A stretch of 64,000 nucleotides of DNA from assembly GCA_039621445.1 (NCBI GenBank), contig CP154957.1, forward strand, positions 11,551,845 to 11,615,844. The letters run 5' to 3'. The notes under the pieces are model-generated. The model was given only the letters and a program-made list of their open reading frames with translations. It was not told the DNA's origin and ran no database searches. How positions within the stretch are numbered: the stretch's first letter is position 1; every line of letters starts with the position of its first letter. The stretch comes from Euglena gracilis. Taxonomy: Eukaryota > Euglenida > Euglenophyceae > Euglenales. The position numbers and the translations under genes are program-made. This document shows, in pieces, positions 1 to 12,150 of this stretch.

Positions 1-4
1 AGAT

Positions 5-1905
5 GACCTTTCAAGATGGGTAAGAACCGGGGGGTGTTTAGACAGGGGGAGGGTAAAATTCCAACCTATCCCCCCATGTGAGCCATCATGACCAATTAGC
101 AGGAAAAAAAGTTTCTGCCCAAAGTCAGGAGGCCATACCAGAATAGTCCAGCGCCACTGAGAAGGTGGTGAGTCCCCACCGCGCCCCGCCCGAGCAGCCA
201 AGCACACACCAGGAACCCAGACAGCGCAGGGAAGGCCTGGGCCCGGAGGAAGGCAGCCGGCCCGCTGGAGAACGGCGCGTCCGCTGGCAGCGCGACGTAC
301 CGGCCCTGCCAGGCCGGGGGCGTGTGGCGGGGGCAGGGCCGAGATGGGGGGTGGGGGGTGGCCAGGGATGGATGGGAACAGGCCCTCCCGGGGAGGGGGG
401 GGCTGTGATTGCCGCTGGCTGCAGCCGGAAACGGTCCGTCCCCCGTGTGAGGGGCGGCGTCACACCCAGCCTCCCCCCTTTTCAGGCTTCCCAACCAGAC
501 CTCTGCTTCAGCATTTGCAGTGCACCTGTGGGGGGGGGGGAGGGGTGATTGGCTGAATTCGGCCAAATGAATTTTCCAGCGGTCCCCCCCCCCACCACAA
601 GGGGGTGTGCTGGCACCCCAGCCAGTGGAAAATGTTTTCCAGTAATACCGGCGCAAATAAATTTTTGATCCCCCCTCCCAAATGCCAGCAATGCCCTATT
701 TCGCATTTTGGGAAATTATAGCAAAAAAAAAGGCACGTTAGAGCCCCATTTCCACAAATTAGTTTCTAGTGCGGGTGACCCACAGAACCCCCCGACGAGA
801 ACGTACGAAAAATTGTTGCCAGGGTTTTCTTCCATTGAATCAAACGTTTCAGGAAAACCAAAAGGAAACGAAAAAAAAAAGCAAAACAAAACATCCAATT
901 GATTGTTTTATGCAAAAAAAAATAGCTTCAGGAAAAGCAGTTCCTTGAGGCTTCCTTTGTCGTGACCAAAACTTAAAACAAAAAATTGCAGCAGAAAAAA
1001 AGCAAAAAATTTGTAATTTTTTAAATGAGAACAAAAACAGAAAATTTGGTGTTGCCTTTATCTTCATTTTTGATTCAAATTTTTTTCAGAAAAAGAACCA
1101 TGTACCTGTTTTCATTTTTGGCTGATATTTTAATTTTTTGAGCATGCAGTGAAAGCTGCACAGGTGTGTCTGTGTGTGCACATGCGCTCGTGTTGCCTAA
1201 ATGTGATTAATTTAATTTTTGATGCCTTTTGGAAATCATTTCCCATCCCCAGCTGGGGTGAGCTATTATCAGGGAACATTTGATGAAACAATATTTCACT
1301 GAAAACCAACAGAAATAATGGGGCTATCAATAAAGCAGAGCGTTGCGAAGAGTGTTCAATCTCACGAGCTGGTGGGAGCAGCTTCTGCAGAAAATCTGCA
1401 GATAGAACTTCTTTGGCACAGCTGCGCTTACAACATGAGAGAGGAAACTTGCAGTTGTACTCAGCAGACATGATTGAAAGGAGGAAATAAGCACATAGAG
1501 TTCCAGTACCCCCCCTTGTCTAAGCACCGGAAAAGATGGGTAAGAACCGGGGTGGTGGTGCCTATTTTCCCAAAATATGGGTAAGAACCAGGGGGATGGT
1601 GCTTAGACAAGGGGGAAAAATTTAACTCCAAAAAAAAATCCGGCGCTTCGCGCCGAAAAAGAAAAAAATTCCCTTATTTTGGAGGTCCACTGTTAAACTT
1701 ACACACACTTGGATGCAGAAATCAACAATACCTCACCAAATCAGGTCTCAGAAGTTGCAGAGATATCGAAATTTTTGAGAAATTTCCTTTCAAAATGCAC
1801 ACAAAATAAACCTCCCCGTGACGATGACCTTTGAAAAGATGGGTAAGAACCGGGGGGGGGGTGCTTAGACAAGGGTGGTGCTTAGACAGGGGGGGGGGGA
1901 GGTAA
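5..1905. repeat. Dispersed repeat with GGGTAAGAACCGGGG and GCTTAGACAAGGGGG words
   Basis: The words GATGGGTAAGAACCGGGG and GTGCTTAGACAAGGGGG occur at about 5-58, twice within 1534-1612, and again at 1837-1905. They follow the pattern seen across the window, a short tag next to a G run. Between the copies, 60-720 is GC-rich and 720-1500 is A/T-rich. The GC-rich part has long open frames on both strands with low-complexity Pro/Gly/Ser content; I do not accept them as genes. A TTCG-capped hairpin lies at 1641-1655. Confidence 0.55.
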
Positions 1906-2070
1906 ATGGACCCATTGTGGTATTATATTCCTCCAAGAAACTACAATTTGGAAAGAGTGATTCAAAATTAAAAACAGCGCGACAATGAAAAAGGAAATAA
2001 CCAACAAACCACTGTCCCTTTTCATTAACCCCGTTTCCAAAACTATTTCGAAAAAATACAAACATCCAGT

Positions 2071-2643
2071 TTAGACAGGCCATGTTGGCCTGAACGGGAT
2101 ATATTTGGGTTCCAAATTCACTCCAATGTCCTGAGGGAGACAATACGCTGGGGGGGGGGGGTTGGCAGCGGCAGAAAAGAGGGGATGAGCATGTGGGGGA
2201 CACACTAAACTGGGGAGTAGGATGAGAAGCAGGGAGGTTTGTATCAGAATTCTTTTTAAGACCCTTGGGGGGACAGGGGGTCCCCCCAACCACCCAGCCT
2301 CGCGTGGGACCCCCCAAGGGGGGATCCCCAAAATCGGGCTGCCTGAGGGCATTTTCCCCCCAAAAAAATTTTTGGCGCTTCGTGCCAAAACCCAAACTCG
2401 GGCCTCTGCCCCCGGGGGGGGGGGTCCAGCCCTGGACCCCCCCCCGAGGTCTTCTGACTTAAAAAGAAGCCTGGTTCGTTTGTATATGCAAAGGGTACGG
2501 ACATTTGCAAATGAGGTGGTTCCAAAAGCGCAGCAAGCGCACGGGTGGGCGATCACGACGATGTCCGGCCACGCCTCGCCAGGCCGGAAGAGGAAATCCA
2601 CCAGGGCCCACGCGTTGCGCTCATGCAGTGCACCGTCCGGCAC
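2071..2643 (-). pseudogene. Unidentified coding-like remnant interrupted by a short C-rich element
   Basis: The minus-strand frame from 2643 begins with a balanced, protein-like stretch (MPDGALHERNAWALVDFLF, then GEAWPDIVVIAHP), unlike the low-complexity frames around it. After about 60 residues it runs into a C/G-rich insert at roughly 2240-2475. The ends of the insert are inverted copies of TTCTTTTTAAG next to TTTGTAT. This looks like an old gene or transposon ORF with a short element inserted. I do not recognise the protein. There are no stops in the first part, but no start or domain can be defended. Confidence 0.3.
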
Positions 2644-2719
2644 AGAGTTTATCTTAAAGGCTCCCAGGGTCCCTGGCTGGAAAAGCTAAGCCCCCCACAG
2701 GGGGGGGGGGTCCGGCCGG

Positions 2720-4560
2720 GTAGCAGCTGAATCCAGGTGAAAAAACTCCCATTCAAATGCGCAGTGCCCAAAGGGTGCGCAATGTTGACATGACTCCAAA
2801 AATGAATCCAAAAAGCACGCAACCCCCAAAAGAGCCGTTTTACCCTGAACTGATTTCAGAGAGTGCCAAAAAAAAAGTGCGCACTTGAAACTAAGGTCCA
2901 AAAACTAAAAAACCGCCATACACTTAAATTGGGGGGGTTACCCAAGAAATTGCAAACAAAAGGTCCGAATTCAGCTTGATTGGGATATTGTAGGCCAAAA
3001 TATGGAGGTGAAAACCCCTCAAAAAATAAAAATGCCAATTTGGCCATTTTGACCCCCTTCATTCCAAAACTTTCGGCGCACCGAAATTTCTGCGATCCAG
3101 CCAAGCTTCAGGTCTGGCCCAACTTTATTTCAGCACTCCCCCCACACAATAAACACAGCCCAGCTGGGAGCCACCGGGTGGAAAAAAAGGTGCTGACTTG
3201 CTGGACCCGGGTCCCCTCTGGCTTAAGACAACCCCTGGTCCGGCACCACCACGTGGTTCATGTGGCACACCGTCTCATTCTCCGCCAAGGGCATACTTAC
3301 CGTCAGACTCCTTCTATGGTTTTCTTAATTTTTAATAAAATAATTGATCTTATTATATTATATATTATTAATATCTAATAATAAATTTATTAATTGATTA
3401 ATTTATTAATTTGTTGCTGAATTTATTGCTGTTTATCACTTTGGGTTTACGCTGTTGGTGCCTGCCTCAAGCAAAAACTCCTCGGAGAGGTCGGTTTGGG
3501 TTCCTGGTGGGTCCGACCCTTTTCCTTGAACATCCCTCAGATCCAGGGGCTGTGTGCAAGCACAACCCCCACGACCCCCCCCCACACCACAGTGGTCCAC
3601 ACCATTGTGTGCGGGATAAGTGCAAAAGGCGAGCTCCACCGAAGCCGGGTGTCTTCTGTGTTCTGCCCCGGGAAATGACGGCGACCCTAAACCAGAGAGG
3701 CGGGGGCAGGGCCGGAGGAGCCCGACCACCTCAGGAGGCCCCCGTCCTCCTTGCCGACAGAGAAGCGCCAGTCTGCATACGTGAGACGGAGGCGGTTGAG
3801 GTGGAAGTCAGTCCATCCCCAACACTTGAGGCCGGGGAGCGTCCTGATGGGGGGGGGGGGGGCGGTGGAGGTGTTTGGAAAGGTCTGGTGGGATTGGTCG
3901 GCACAGAAAGAAAAATTCCATCTGCATCAACATGAAAACTTTTGTCACTCTACTCCAGCCCTCGACAATAATTGTCGTTCCGCAGCTGCTTTTGTGGGCT
4001 GTGCGAGAATTGCTGAGGGGTCAAAGTCATTTTACAAAAAGCAAACCTGGTGTTCTGAGATGGCGTTCCACGACCCTGAGTGTCCCATTTCAAAAAAAAA
4101 AAGTATTGGAACTGCACCGAAAAAAATACCCATGATGCCAGGTGGGCACGACAGGTGGCTGCTCACCGGGCGTATGTCACAGAATCAGACAGCCCCTCCT
4201 TCTGGTGGGGTTGAAGGAGTAGGTCCAGCATGCTGAGGAAGATGCCGCGGAAGGCGGGTGCCGGCAAACAAGTTTGATCATGCCGCGATATGTTTGATTC
4301 CTCCAATGTGGAAGGTGTCCTTAGCTTTTCAGGGGACATAAAGCTGTACAGAAAGGTTTGGTGAGGTGGGGGTTAAACCCCCCACCCAGGGGTGGAGGCA
4401 GGGGAACGACCCTCCACCAACCATAATAAAATGAATTCCCTTGGGGTCGGCGGCACCATCGGAGAGTTTTGGTTTAAAAATTGGTGCCCCTGGAAAATCA
4501 AAACCAGGGGGAGGGAGTTGACCCCCCATCACCCACCAGGATGGGGGCAGTGGGAGGGGT
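2720..4560. other. No recognised gene
   Basis: A/T-rich at 3320-3440 and GC-rich at 3480-3900. Minus-strand frames around 3700-4240 contain a few protein-like scraps, but stops and C runs break them. Nothing here can be assigned. Confidence 0.5.
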
Positions 4561-4578
4561 CGACACCCCACCGCCCAT

Positions 4579-5035
4579 TTATTGGGTTTCTGGGATTGGA
4601 GCCCGGGGGACAACTGGTTTATCATGCAGTGTATGTTTTACCCTCGTATTGTTGTGTGACAAGTCAGTGTGGGGCAATTGGTAGGAGCCACTTTTTCCCG
4701 TGGAGGTGGACGGTCTGCACCACCACCCCAAAAATGAGATAACTTCCCTTCGAGGAAACCCAGTCGGCACGACCCCGGCACCCCCAGCCCTCTTTGGGTC
4801 ACCAACCAAAAAAATATGCACTGGTGAGAGCCAGGGACAGCTTTCTCTCACCACCAAAGGATTCCTGGGTTGATGGAACGCGCCTGCTGCGCTGTATGGA
4901 GTTGCCCATCACCACGATCCATTTGTCCGAGGTGTGGGAAGCCGCCAGGAGCTGGTCATATGGGGTCGGGCCCACACAGCTGGAGAAAAAACGCAATGCA
5001 TCGTCATGCACACCAAGAAAAGAACCAGAGTCCAT
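4579..5035 (-). pseudogene. Unidentified coding-like remnant in two frames
   Basis: Two overlapping minus-strand frames (5035-4799 and 4857-4579) have non-repetitive composition, including CVGPTPYDQLLAASHTSDKW and then RREVISFLGWWCRPSTSTGK. They read like one coding sequence with a frameshift near 4800-4850. The local base composition is more balanced than the C-rich flanks. I do not recognise a family. A degraded transposon ORF is the most likely origin given the setting. Confidence 0.25.
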
Positions 5036-5040
5036 CGGTC

Positions 5041-5180
5041 CTAACCCTAACCCTACACCTTCACTAACCCCAGGGTCCCGTGCCTAACCCTTGAAACCCC
5101 TCCCCCAGGGGGGGTATTAAACTTCCCACTTAGCTCTTACGCAGGCAATGAAGTTAGCCCTAACTTTAGGGCTAACAATC
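5041..5180. repeat. Short CCTAA-rich stretch
   Basis: A few tandem CCCTAA words at 5040-5060 and scattered CCTAAC or GGGCTAAC up to 5180. Only two or three perfect units occur, so this is not a telomere; at most it is an internal telomere-like tract. Confidence 0.4.
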
Positions 5181-5478
5181 CTAACTCTATGCCTTCAATA
5201 ACCCCATGGTCGCATGGACCACATGGTGGAAAGTTTTGGAACTGATGGGTGTGGTACTTAACTTCCCACTTGCCACATATACATAAACATATAGGCATAC
5301 ACTACATATGCACGTCTACATCTCCAACATACTACATCTACATACGCATGTACAAAGGAAAACATGCTGTTCTCGCAAAAATTCCAGGAAAAAAATGTGT
5401 TGAGACCTTCAAATGCATCAGGAAAAAAACTGATTGTGGATGTGTATTATGTGTATGCAAATGTGAAGGGGTAGGGAG

Positions 5479-5889
5479 CAGGGTTCGATATAAGGACAGG
5501 TGGGGGGGTGGTCCGGACCCCCCCCCTGCGGGCCAGGAGGGGGGGGGGGTGGGGGGGGCACCCCCCCCACCTAAACAGGTGCGCGGTCAGGGTGGCCGAA
5601 AATTTTTGACCCCCCAAAACGACCAAAAGCGCCATTTTGGGCACTTTTGGGCAAAAATGTGCCATGAAAATGCAAAAAAATTTCGGCGCAAAGCGCAGGA
5701 GGAAAAAATTGACCCTTTTTGGGGGGGGTCCCGGGTACCCCCCCCCCCGAGGGTCGGTCTGGACCCCCCTGGCAGGTGGGTGGGGGGGGGGAGGTCCGGA
5801 CCCCCCCCCCTGCGGGCCAGGAGGGGGGGGGTGTGGGGGGGACACCCCCCCCACCTAAACCATGTACGCCCTCCTTATATCAAACCCTG
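5479..5889. mobile_element. ~411-bp MITE, CAGGGTTCGATATAAGG termini
   Basis: Starts with CAGGGTTCGATATAAGG and ends with the inverse, CCTTATATCAAACCCTG. The 8 bp on each side (GTAGGGAG and CTGGGGAG) match at six of eight positions, suggesting a decayed 8-bp target duplication as in hAT elements. The interior has G/C runs and a GGCGCAAAGCGC hairpin but no ORF of substance. A relative lies at 58590-59001 inside a kinase intron and shares the internal words AAAGCGCAGGA and GCCACTTTTGG-type sequence. Confidence 0.65.
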
Positions 5890-7920
5890 CTGGGGAGATC
5901 ATGTGTTCCAGGGCCAGAAAAGAGAAATCACAAAGGTGTGGGTGCCGGGTGAGAAGATGTCGAAAGAACAATTGTGATCAGAAGGAGACAGTCGACATTG
6001 GCAGAAAAAGATATCCCTTGTCTGCGTGGTGTTTCCTTTGAGTGCTTGGGGGGCAATGCAATGACCTCAGGGTTCAGTTGGAAAAACAGCCATATTTCCG
6101 ACTCCTTGCGTTGTTTGATGGTCCACTTCCCCAACTCCTTTCTTATGCACACATGCAGTGCCATAATCCCCTCTTCAAACCAGAAACCAACCAGAAAGAC
6201 AACTTTTTGTCAAGTTATTGGGTCAGGGAACCATCCCCATGCCAATGTCATGTGGTTGAATGCACACCTTTGTATTCATTCGTAACACTGTGGTGCGTGG
6301 GTGGTGGGTGGGGTTTGGGTGGGGGGGGGTTGAGTGGGCGTTGTGTGTGTTTGCTTGTGTTTGCGCAGGCACGTGTGTGTTCGCAGATCAACCTCGCGCC
6401 AGATTAGACTTGATTTGCTGGACAATGAATTGTGAGACGATGTGCCATGCTTTCTGCCTGAAACCCAAATCACAACCTCGAAAGGTTTCTCTCCCCTGTC
6501 CCGAGTTGATTCTGGCGTGGGGTCACTTCACCTGTCACCGCCTGCCTTCGGGGCTGGTAAACCCAGCCGTTCCGTAGCACGTTGCCCTGGTGGCTAGGGA
6601 CCCGGGAAGAAACCCAGCCGCCGTCCAGCCATCCATCGCCCACTCGCCAACCATCAGGGGCAGGCGTTGCAGTGCCCAATCGCATTACCGGGTTCTGTTT
6701 GCACTTCTTCACAAAATTACCCATGGCTGTTAACCAATTTCTTGAGAAACAATGCTGCAACTGTCTGCTGGCACTGGGTGCACAGAATGCTGGCCCCAAG
6801 TGCCAAAAACCAACACCCCCCGTGCCCAAAATACTTACACCATATTGGTGCTCATTACTGAGGACCCCCAAGAATCAGCAGATCGTCATCCTGTTGTGGG
6901 ATTTGGGGTAAGTTCCAGGATTGGACACTGGTGATTCATTGCCAAACAAAGCTATCAAAGACCAAAAAAAAATCTCAAAACTCACGAAACACATGGCAAA
7001 AATTATCAAACACAAACGAACATTTGTGTTTGACCTTCAAAGCTCCTCAATCCAAAGAGACATGAAATCACAACTCCATCTAGCAAATTTGGGCGAACTG
7101 GAGAGAAAACCAGTCACCGACTGCCTACCCCCCCCCAGGAGGTTGGTCACTTGGAACAGCCACTTGGGTCAAACCCCCCCAAAAATTTTTGGGGCGCCTT
7201 TTGATGCCAGGGCGGCCACTTTCGGTTGATCCTACCCCACCCCAGGGTTTGGAGCCAAAAGCCAATCAGTCACTGCGGGGATGGGGTCAGACACACCTTA
7301 AGCAGTGGCATGTTTGGCACCCAACCCGTTGCATGTTTGGTGCACGATGGCCTTAAATGGCCTCCCAATCTTCTGTTTTTGTCAGAGTGATGCGCAAATT
7401 GTGCGCTCATCCGTTTCATTGCTGCAGAAGCCTGGCTGGTTGTCAAACATCGAGGGAGGAGCTCAGGCGACGTGATGGCTGCGGCCGGATCGCCAGTGAC
7501 AGTGAGGAGGAAAGGACTGCCCGGCAGAGCAGCGTGTTGATCAATGCCAAGCAACAGTGGACTCTGCATCTGAATGTGAGCATTCTTCGGTTTATATGTC
7601 GTGCATGGACGTTACAGAGATCCTCGTGCATCGAAACATCCACCCCACAGAACTTTTTGATCTAGTTCTTTTCTATCATCTTTCTTCGCAAAATCAGATG
7701 GCCGTTTTTGATTTTGAGCAACAACACCAAAAAAAAACTTTTGTTTTCCAAATGCATGGCCATGCAACAATACAACCTCCATTATGAACGATGAAGAATA
7801 TTGCTTTCATTGTTCACAAAACAAAATTTTTGTCCCAATGGAATTTGGGAATATTTGACATAGACTTCTGAAGTGACGATGTAGCACAATACTTGTTGCC
7901 TCGTCACCAGAGATTCCGTT
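5890..7920. other. No recognised gene; weak coding-like scraps
   Basis: Mixed composition. The minus frame at 6470-6871 and the plus frame at 7357-7665 are open for about 100-130 codons with fairly balanced amino acids, but neither shows a motif I know and both end in low-complexity sequence. I do not call them genes. Confidence 0.4.
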
Positions 7921-7927
7921 AACAATT

Positions 7928-7951
7928 CATCCATCCATCCATCCATCCAGC
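7928..7951. repeat. Short ATCC microsatellite
   Basis: Five to six tandem copies of the tetramer ATCC. Confidence 0.8.
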
Positions 7952-8177
7952 TATTTCACAATCAAAGTTGTTGAGGGGGTCTCCCCAAGCATTCTTAAAC
8001 TCATTTCCACCCCCAAACAGGCCATTGCTGCTTGGTTATGGCCACAACGCTTTGGATTTCGGTGGTTGGAACGTTAACAGGACCTCCAGTGAGGCAGGTT
8101 GGAGCAAAGAAGTGGTCTTCCAAAATATGACAAAAACAAAAACGCCGTGATTAGGGATTTTTACCCCCTCCCCCTTG

Positions 8178-8400
8178 CCCACCGACCAGGTTCCTACAAC
8201 CCCCGACCAGGGGGTGGTCATACGCACCCCCGGACCTGCAACCCCCGACCTGCAACCCCTGACCAGGGGGTGGTCATACAACTAGGTGCCAAAATAACCC
8301 TATTTTCCTGAGTTACCCACAACCCCTGTCCAGGGGGGCGTGACCGACATCCCCTGGTCGGTATTTAGGGGTGGTCGTCGAGGGTAAGACCGGGCCCCCG
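8178..8400. mobile_element. C-run tagged element, tag CCCCGACCAGGGGGTGGTCA
   Basis: Alternating CAACCCCCGACC and GGGGGTGGTCATAC words in both orientations form an inverted-repeat structure. It belongs to the superfamily described under the ACAATAAG elements: short tag words repeated beside C/G runs. No ORF. Confidence 0.5.
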
Positions 8401-8518
8401 ACCAACCCAGGGGTAGCCCCACCAGGGGTTTTGGGCGGCAAGTTTTGTCCGCCGCACCCGGGGGGGGGGGGGTTCCTCAGAGGGAGGTTTCTTCTATTTT
8501 CTGCACAAAGTCTCATTT

Positions 8519-8833
8519 TTGGCACCGTCCTACATTCAAAAATCCTTGATTGTGATGGTAAAAAAAAGAGTTGGCAAGCTTTGGGGGGGGGGTGGAGACG
8601 GGCCAGAATTGAAGTTAGCTCTGGGCATAAAAAAACAAGCAATCCACCTGAGCCAAAATGTCACTCAGGATGAATTACAAAAGGTAAAAGCACTATCTGG
8701 GTCGACAAAATATCCAGCCAAATTTGGATCCCTCGCTAACGGTATTGAAATTCGTCAGAATAGGGACGTGAGAGGTGTGGTGCCTGTCACTTGGTTGCAT
8801 TTTCGAATTGTCATTTGTGGAAAATTTTTCTGA
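8519..8833 (+). CDS. Hypothetical ORF, doubtful
   Basis: An open frame of 104 codons. The second half (for example QAIHLSQNVTQDELQKVKAL) looks protein-like, while residues 20-30 are glycine-rich from a G run. No family recognised and no flanking exon signals found. It may be a remnant of a transposon gene. Confidence 0.2.
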   Translation: MAPSYIQKSLIVMVKKRVGKLWGGGGDGPELKLALGIKKQAIHLSQNVTQDELQKVKALSGSTKYPAKFGSLANGIEIRQNRDVRGVVPVTWLHFRIVICGKFF

Positions 8834-9021
8834 TGCTAAAATCAGGATGAACTCAACGACCTAGGGTGGAGGGATGGGAAAATGAGACATCAGCAATCCG
8901 AAACCACCAGTTCTCACCCCAAGCTGTTACAGAGCCGGCGTGGAGCACACATTTTTTTGGGGACGTAGTCCCTCTGTGCTGTATTTCAAGTGGTTTGAAA
9001 GAGGATGACGACGATGACACA

Positions 9022-9245
9022 GGGTTGGGCAATAAACCGTCATTATCAAGGTCAAGCGATTGGCCACGATTAATTGGGGGGTCTAGAATCAATTAATCCA
9101 CATTGGCAGTGCACACAGCCTTGCCATCTTCCTTGGAGAAATGCTCCCAAGCCCGGGACATTTTCAAAGAAAAAAAGAGGCAATTAACTTGGAGGTCACA
9201 AAAATTAACCAATTTTGGATTACCTGAGGCTAATTGTACCCCCCT
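9022..9245. repeat. Copy A of a dispersed repeat, uninterrupted
   Basis: The words GGTCAAGCGATTGGCCA, CTTCCTTGGAGAAATGCTC and GGGACATTTTCAAAGAAAAA recur in the same order at 10980-12150, where an 891-bp element separates the halves. This copy therefore approximates the empty site. Confidence 0.7.
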
Positions 9246-9300
9246 CTTGTGGGGTCACAAGCAGTTAACCGTTTTTTTTAATTAACCACCCAACCTTGGA

Positions 9301-9385
9301 TGGCGACAACGACGACGGCGACGACGATGATGACGATGATGATGATGATGACGATGATGATGATGACGATGATGATGATGATGAC

Positions 9386-9474
<89 letters not shown>

Positions 9475-9476
9475 CG

Positions 9477-9510
<34 letters not shown>

Positions 9511-9514
9511 CGCC
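9301..9514. repeat. GAT/GAC trinucleotide microsatellite
   Basis: About 214 bp of (GAT)n interrupted by GAC triplets, more GAC-rich at both ends. It reads as poly-Asp, poly-Met/Thr or poly-Ser/His/Ile depending on frame, which explains the long open frames here. Confidence 0.95.
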
Positions 9515-10103
9515 CACAAAAACAAGAAGAACAGGAAAAAGAAAACTGACGGATGGCCCCTGTGACTCTAAAAACCATTGCACTTATTTAGAGTACTTTT
9601 TGCACACTCCCAGTCAAAAAAGACATGTTCTACGTTTGAATACAAAATCATTATATTACATTTTGGGGGACAATACGGAAAGCAAATTTCCACGGGACGA
9701 ATTTTTTCCCTCTCCACATGTTTTGCTTGCAAAAAGTTTGTTCAATGAGGGGGGAAAAGGGGTCATGAAAATATGCAATGCAAAAATAAAAACACAAATG
9801 AATGTCCATGTGAAGTTTGTTGAAACCTGTTGTGTTGGAAAATTGAAATTTTTTAATGAAAAAAAATGTAAAGATTTTTGCCTCATCCAGGAAAAAAAAT
9901 GTTCATTGTACAACACAATGCATAATTTGAACAGTCATTCCAGTATTCCAGTGAAAATCATACAACTTTTAAAAATAGAAACCATACAAGCAAGAGGAAA
10001 AGAGTGCCTTGCGCACATTTTCAAAAAAAATCAAAAAAACCAGTGGAAATTGCTGCAAACTTGGTTGTTTGCGAGTCATGCAAACTTGTCTTTTGTGACT
10101 TAA
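9515..10103 (+). other. Long A/T-rich open frame downstream of the microsatellite, doubtful
   Basis: The frame stays open for nearly 590 nt after the GAT array. The sequence is lysine- and asparagine-rich and has no motif I recognise. The length is notable for A/T-rich DNA, but the upstream part is only the microsatellite and no splice or start evidence supports a gene. Confidence 0.2.
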
Positions 10104-10601
10104 AAAGACTCAATGACTTAAAATGGGAAAAAAAATGGTCCAGAACAGTGAGAATGGAACTTTGGCTTGATGGGGATTCTGGTTGAGGAGCAGCAGTTTC
10201 ATGTGCAATCATGGGGGGGTCAGAGGGGGTCACAGGGTGGGAGAGCCCACTATGTGTAAGATGGGGGCAAAAACTGGGGAACTTTTCTCCTTTCTTGTTC
10301 ACATGCGGGCACAATTTTTTGGAGTGAAACAACATTCTCCAAAAAACTCATTGATAAGCCCTTGTGCAACTGAGGCGGAAGAAGGCTTGGGATGCCAAAT
10401 CTCCAACCTTTCTTGAATATTTGAAAAACTTCATCATCTTAAATCTCTGAGTTGCTATCTTCTTTCAATTTTGGGTGTTGCGCTTGCGTTGCACAAATAC
10501 TCCTGAAGGTGCGATGCAAACTCCTCCAATGTCGGGGTCACAGGTGCCATAGGGTGTGGGTCACAGAGGGTCACAAGGTCACACCCCCAGAGGAAAAAAA
10601 G

Positions 10602-10905
10602 TCAAAACAGCAGCTCAAGAAATGCAAAAAAAAATTTTTCATGCCATCCATTTTTATTATCCATAAATGCAAGTGCGCAAGCAACATGGAAAAACCCTGA
10701 AAATTTTGGAATTTGCATTTTATGTTTCCATTTTAGGATGTATGTGTGCTTGCACAATTGGCTGCATTGCAACCCAAACACACGCTCCACCTTTTCAGGA
10801 ATGAATCCAACAATCGAGTCCAAGAGAGTTCCTGGGTGGTATTTCCCAGACCAAATCTCCTCCACATACAGCTTGTATTCACCAACGCCAGGCAGCTTTC
10901 AACTC
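10602..10905 (-). pseudogene. Unidentified coding-like remnant
   Basis: The minus strand from about 10905 reads KLPGVGEYKLYVEEIWSGKY and then LLDSIVGFIPEKVERVFGL, a convincing protein-like stretch of some 50 residues preceded by an in-frame TGA. It degenerates after about 10740 into A/T-rich sequence. I do not recognise it; a decayed transposon ORF is likely. Confidence 0.35.
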
Positions 10906-10974
10906 AGCTCACCCCGCACAACACCCTAAAGCTTGTCTGAAGCCAAAACACCCACTTCAAGCATTTTTCCTGAG

Positions 10975-12150
10975 GCAGGGTTGGACAATTAACCATCTTC
11001 AAGGTCAAGCGATCGGCCATAATTTATTGGGGGTCTGGCGTCAATTACCAATTTATATTACCATTTTTTTTTATTACAGCCAACCTCCAAAATATTGGCC
11101 CCAAGTGCCCAAAACCCTGGTCCAGCCCCCCCGGCCCCGGGGGGGTACTGCAATCCCTTAAGCAAATGCCTGGTCGGACCCCCAAGGGGGGGGGGGGTCC
11201 GCCGCGCAGACAGCCAAAATTTTCCAAAAAAAATTTCATTGGTATGGTTCGGCATGCCGTGCCGAGGGGGGTCGGTTGACCGGGGGGGGGGGGGGGGGAC
11301 CATTTTGTCGTGCCAAGGCGGTCCGACCACCGGGGGTTCCAAGGGGATGAAAGGAAATAGGCAGGCAAAGGGCTAAGAAAATTACATTAAAATTGCCAAG
11401 GGGCCAAAATTTTGGGAACTTGAGGCCAGGGTTTTGGGCACCAGGGGCCAAAATTTTGGGCACCAGGGAGTGGAAAATTTTTTGGGACCCCCAAAAATGG
11501 CCAAAAATGCCTGTTTTTTGGCCATTTTTGGGAATTTTTGGAACAAAATCAGCCCAAAACCTGTTAAAAACCTCATTTTTCCAGTCCGGGGGACCCCCGG
11601 ACCCCCCCCTGGGTGGAGCTAGTCCACTTTTTCCGGTGTCTAGCCGATTGGCTAGCCAGTACCCCCCCCCCCGGGGGTCCTTAAGCAAATGCCTGGGTCC
11701 GACGCCCTCGACGCAGCAAGATGGGTACCCCTGGTGGCTGAGGGTCCTCATCAGACGTGCCGAACCTCCCTCCCAATTTTTCAGCACCTATGCCTGTCCG
11801 CCCCATGCGTCTTTGGCCTTTTTTGGGGGGGCTGGGGCCAACGTTTTGGGTTACGAGTGCCAATATTAATGGTACTTGGGGCCAATGTTTTTGGGATGAG
11901 GGGCCTGGGTTTTGGGACTTGGGGCCAAATTTCTGAGACGAGGTGCCAACATTTTGGAGGTTAGCTGTACCTGTGCCTTTCCCTCGGTTAATTTTGATTA
12001 ATCGTCACTGAATCCACTTTTTCCCCCAAAACAATATCTTCCTTCTTGGAGAAATGTTCAAAAGTTCGGGACATTTCTTCTTTTACAAAGAAAAAAGAAG
12101 TGATCAACTGAGGGGGTCGCAAACAATGCTCCAATTTTTGATTACCATGC
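10975..12150. repeat. Copy B of the 9.0-kb repeat, split by an inserted element
   Basis: Left part 10975-11076 and right part 11968-12150 together match copy A (9022-9245). The words AAGGTCAAGCGATCGGCCA and CTTCCTTCTTGGAGAAATG are conserved. The interruption corresponds to the 891-bp element. Confidence 0.7.
11077..11967. mobile_element. 891-bp element with CAGCCAACCTCC termini and TA flanks
   Basis: The left end is CAGCCAACCTCCAAAATATT, and the right end is the near-perfect inverse ending GGAGGTTAGCTG. Both sides are flanked by TA, the target duplication typical of the Tc1/mariner/IS630 superfamily. The interior repeats GGCCAAAATTTTGGG-type words and C/G runs. I accept no transposase, so this is a non-autonomous element. 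Comparison with copy A at 9022-9245 independently supports the insertion. Confidence 0.7.

Noticed and set aside
96-656. 186-codon minus-strand ORF in GC-rich DNA
   Set aside because: Low complexity (Pro, Gly, His, Ser), overlapping open frames on both strands, no domain; open because stop codons are rare at this GC content.
3436-4240. Possible piggyBac-type coding sequence on the minus strand
   Set aside because: Some protein-like scraps are present, but none of the diagnostic piggyBac motifs could be found in any frame.
5041-5062. Telomere or interstitial telomere (CCCTAA)
   Set aside because: Only two to three perfect units, with scattered variants afterwards; too short to claim.
9265-9565. 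Poly-Asp, poly-Ser, poly-His and poly-Ile frames
   Set aside because: GAT/GAC microsatellite read in different frames.
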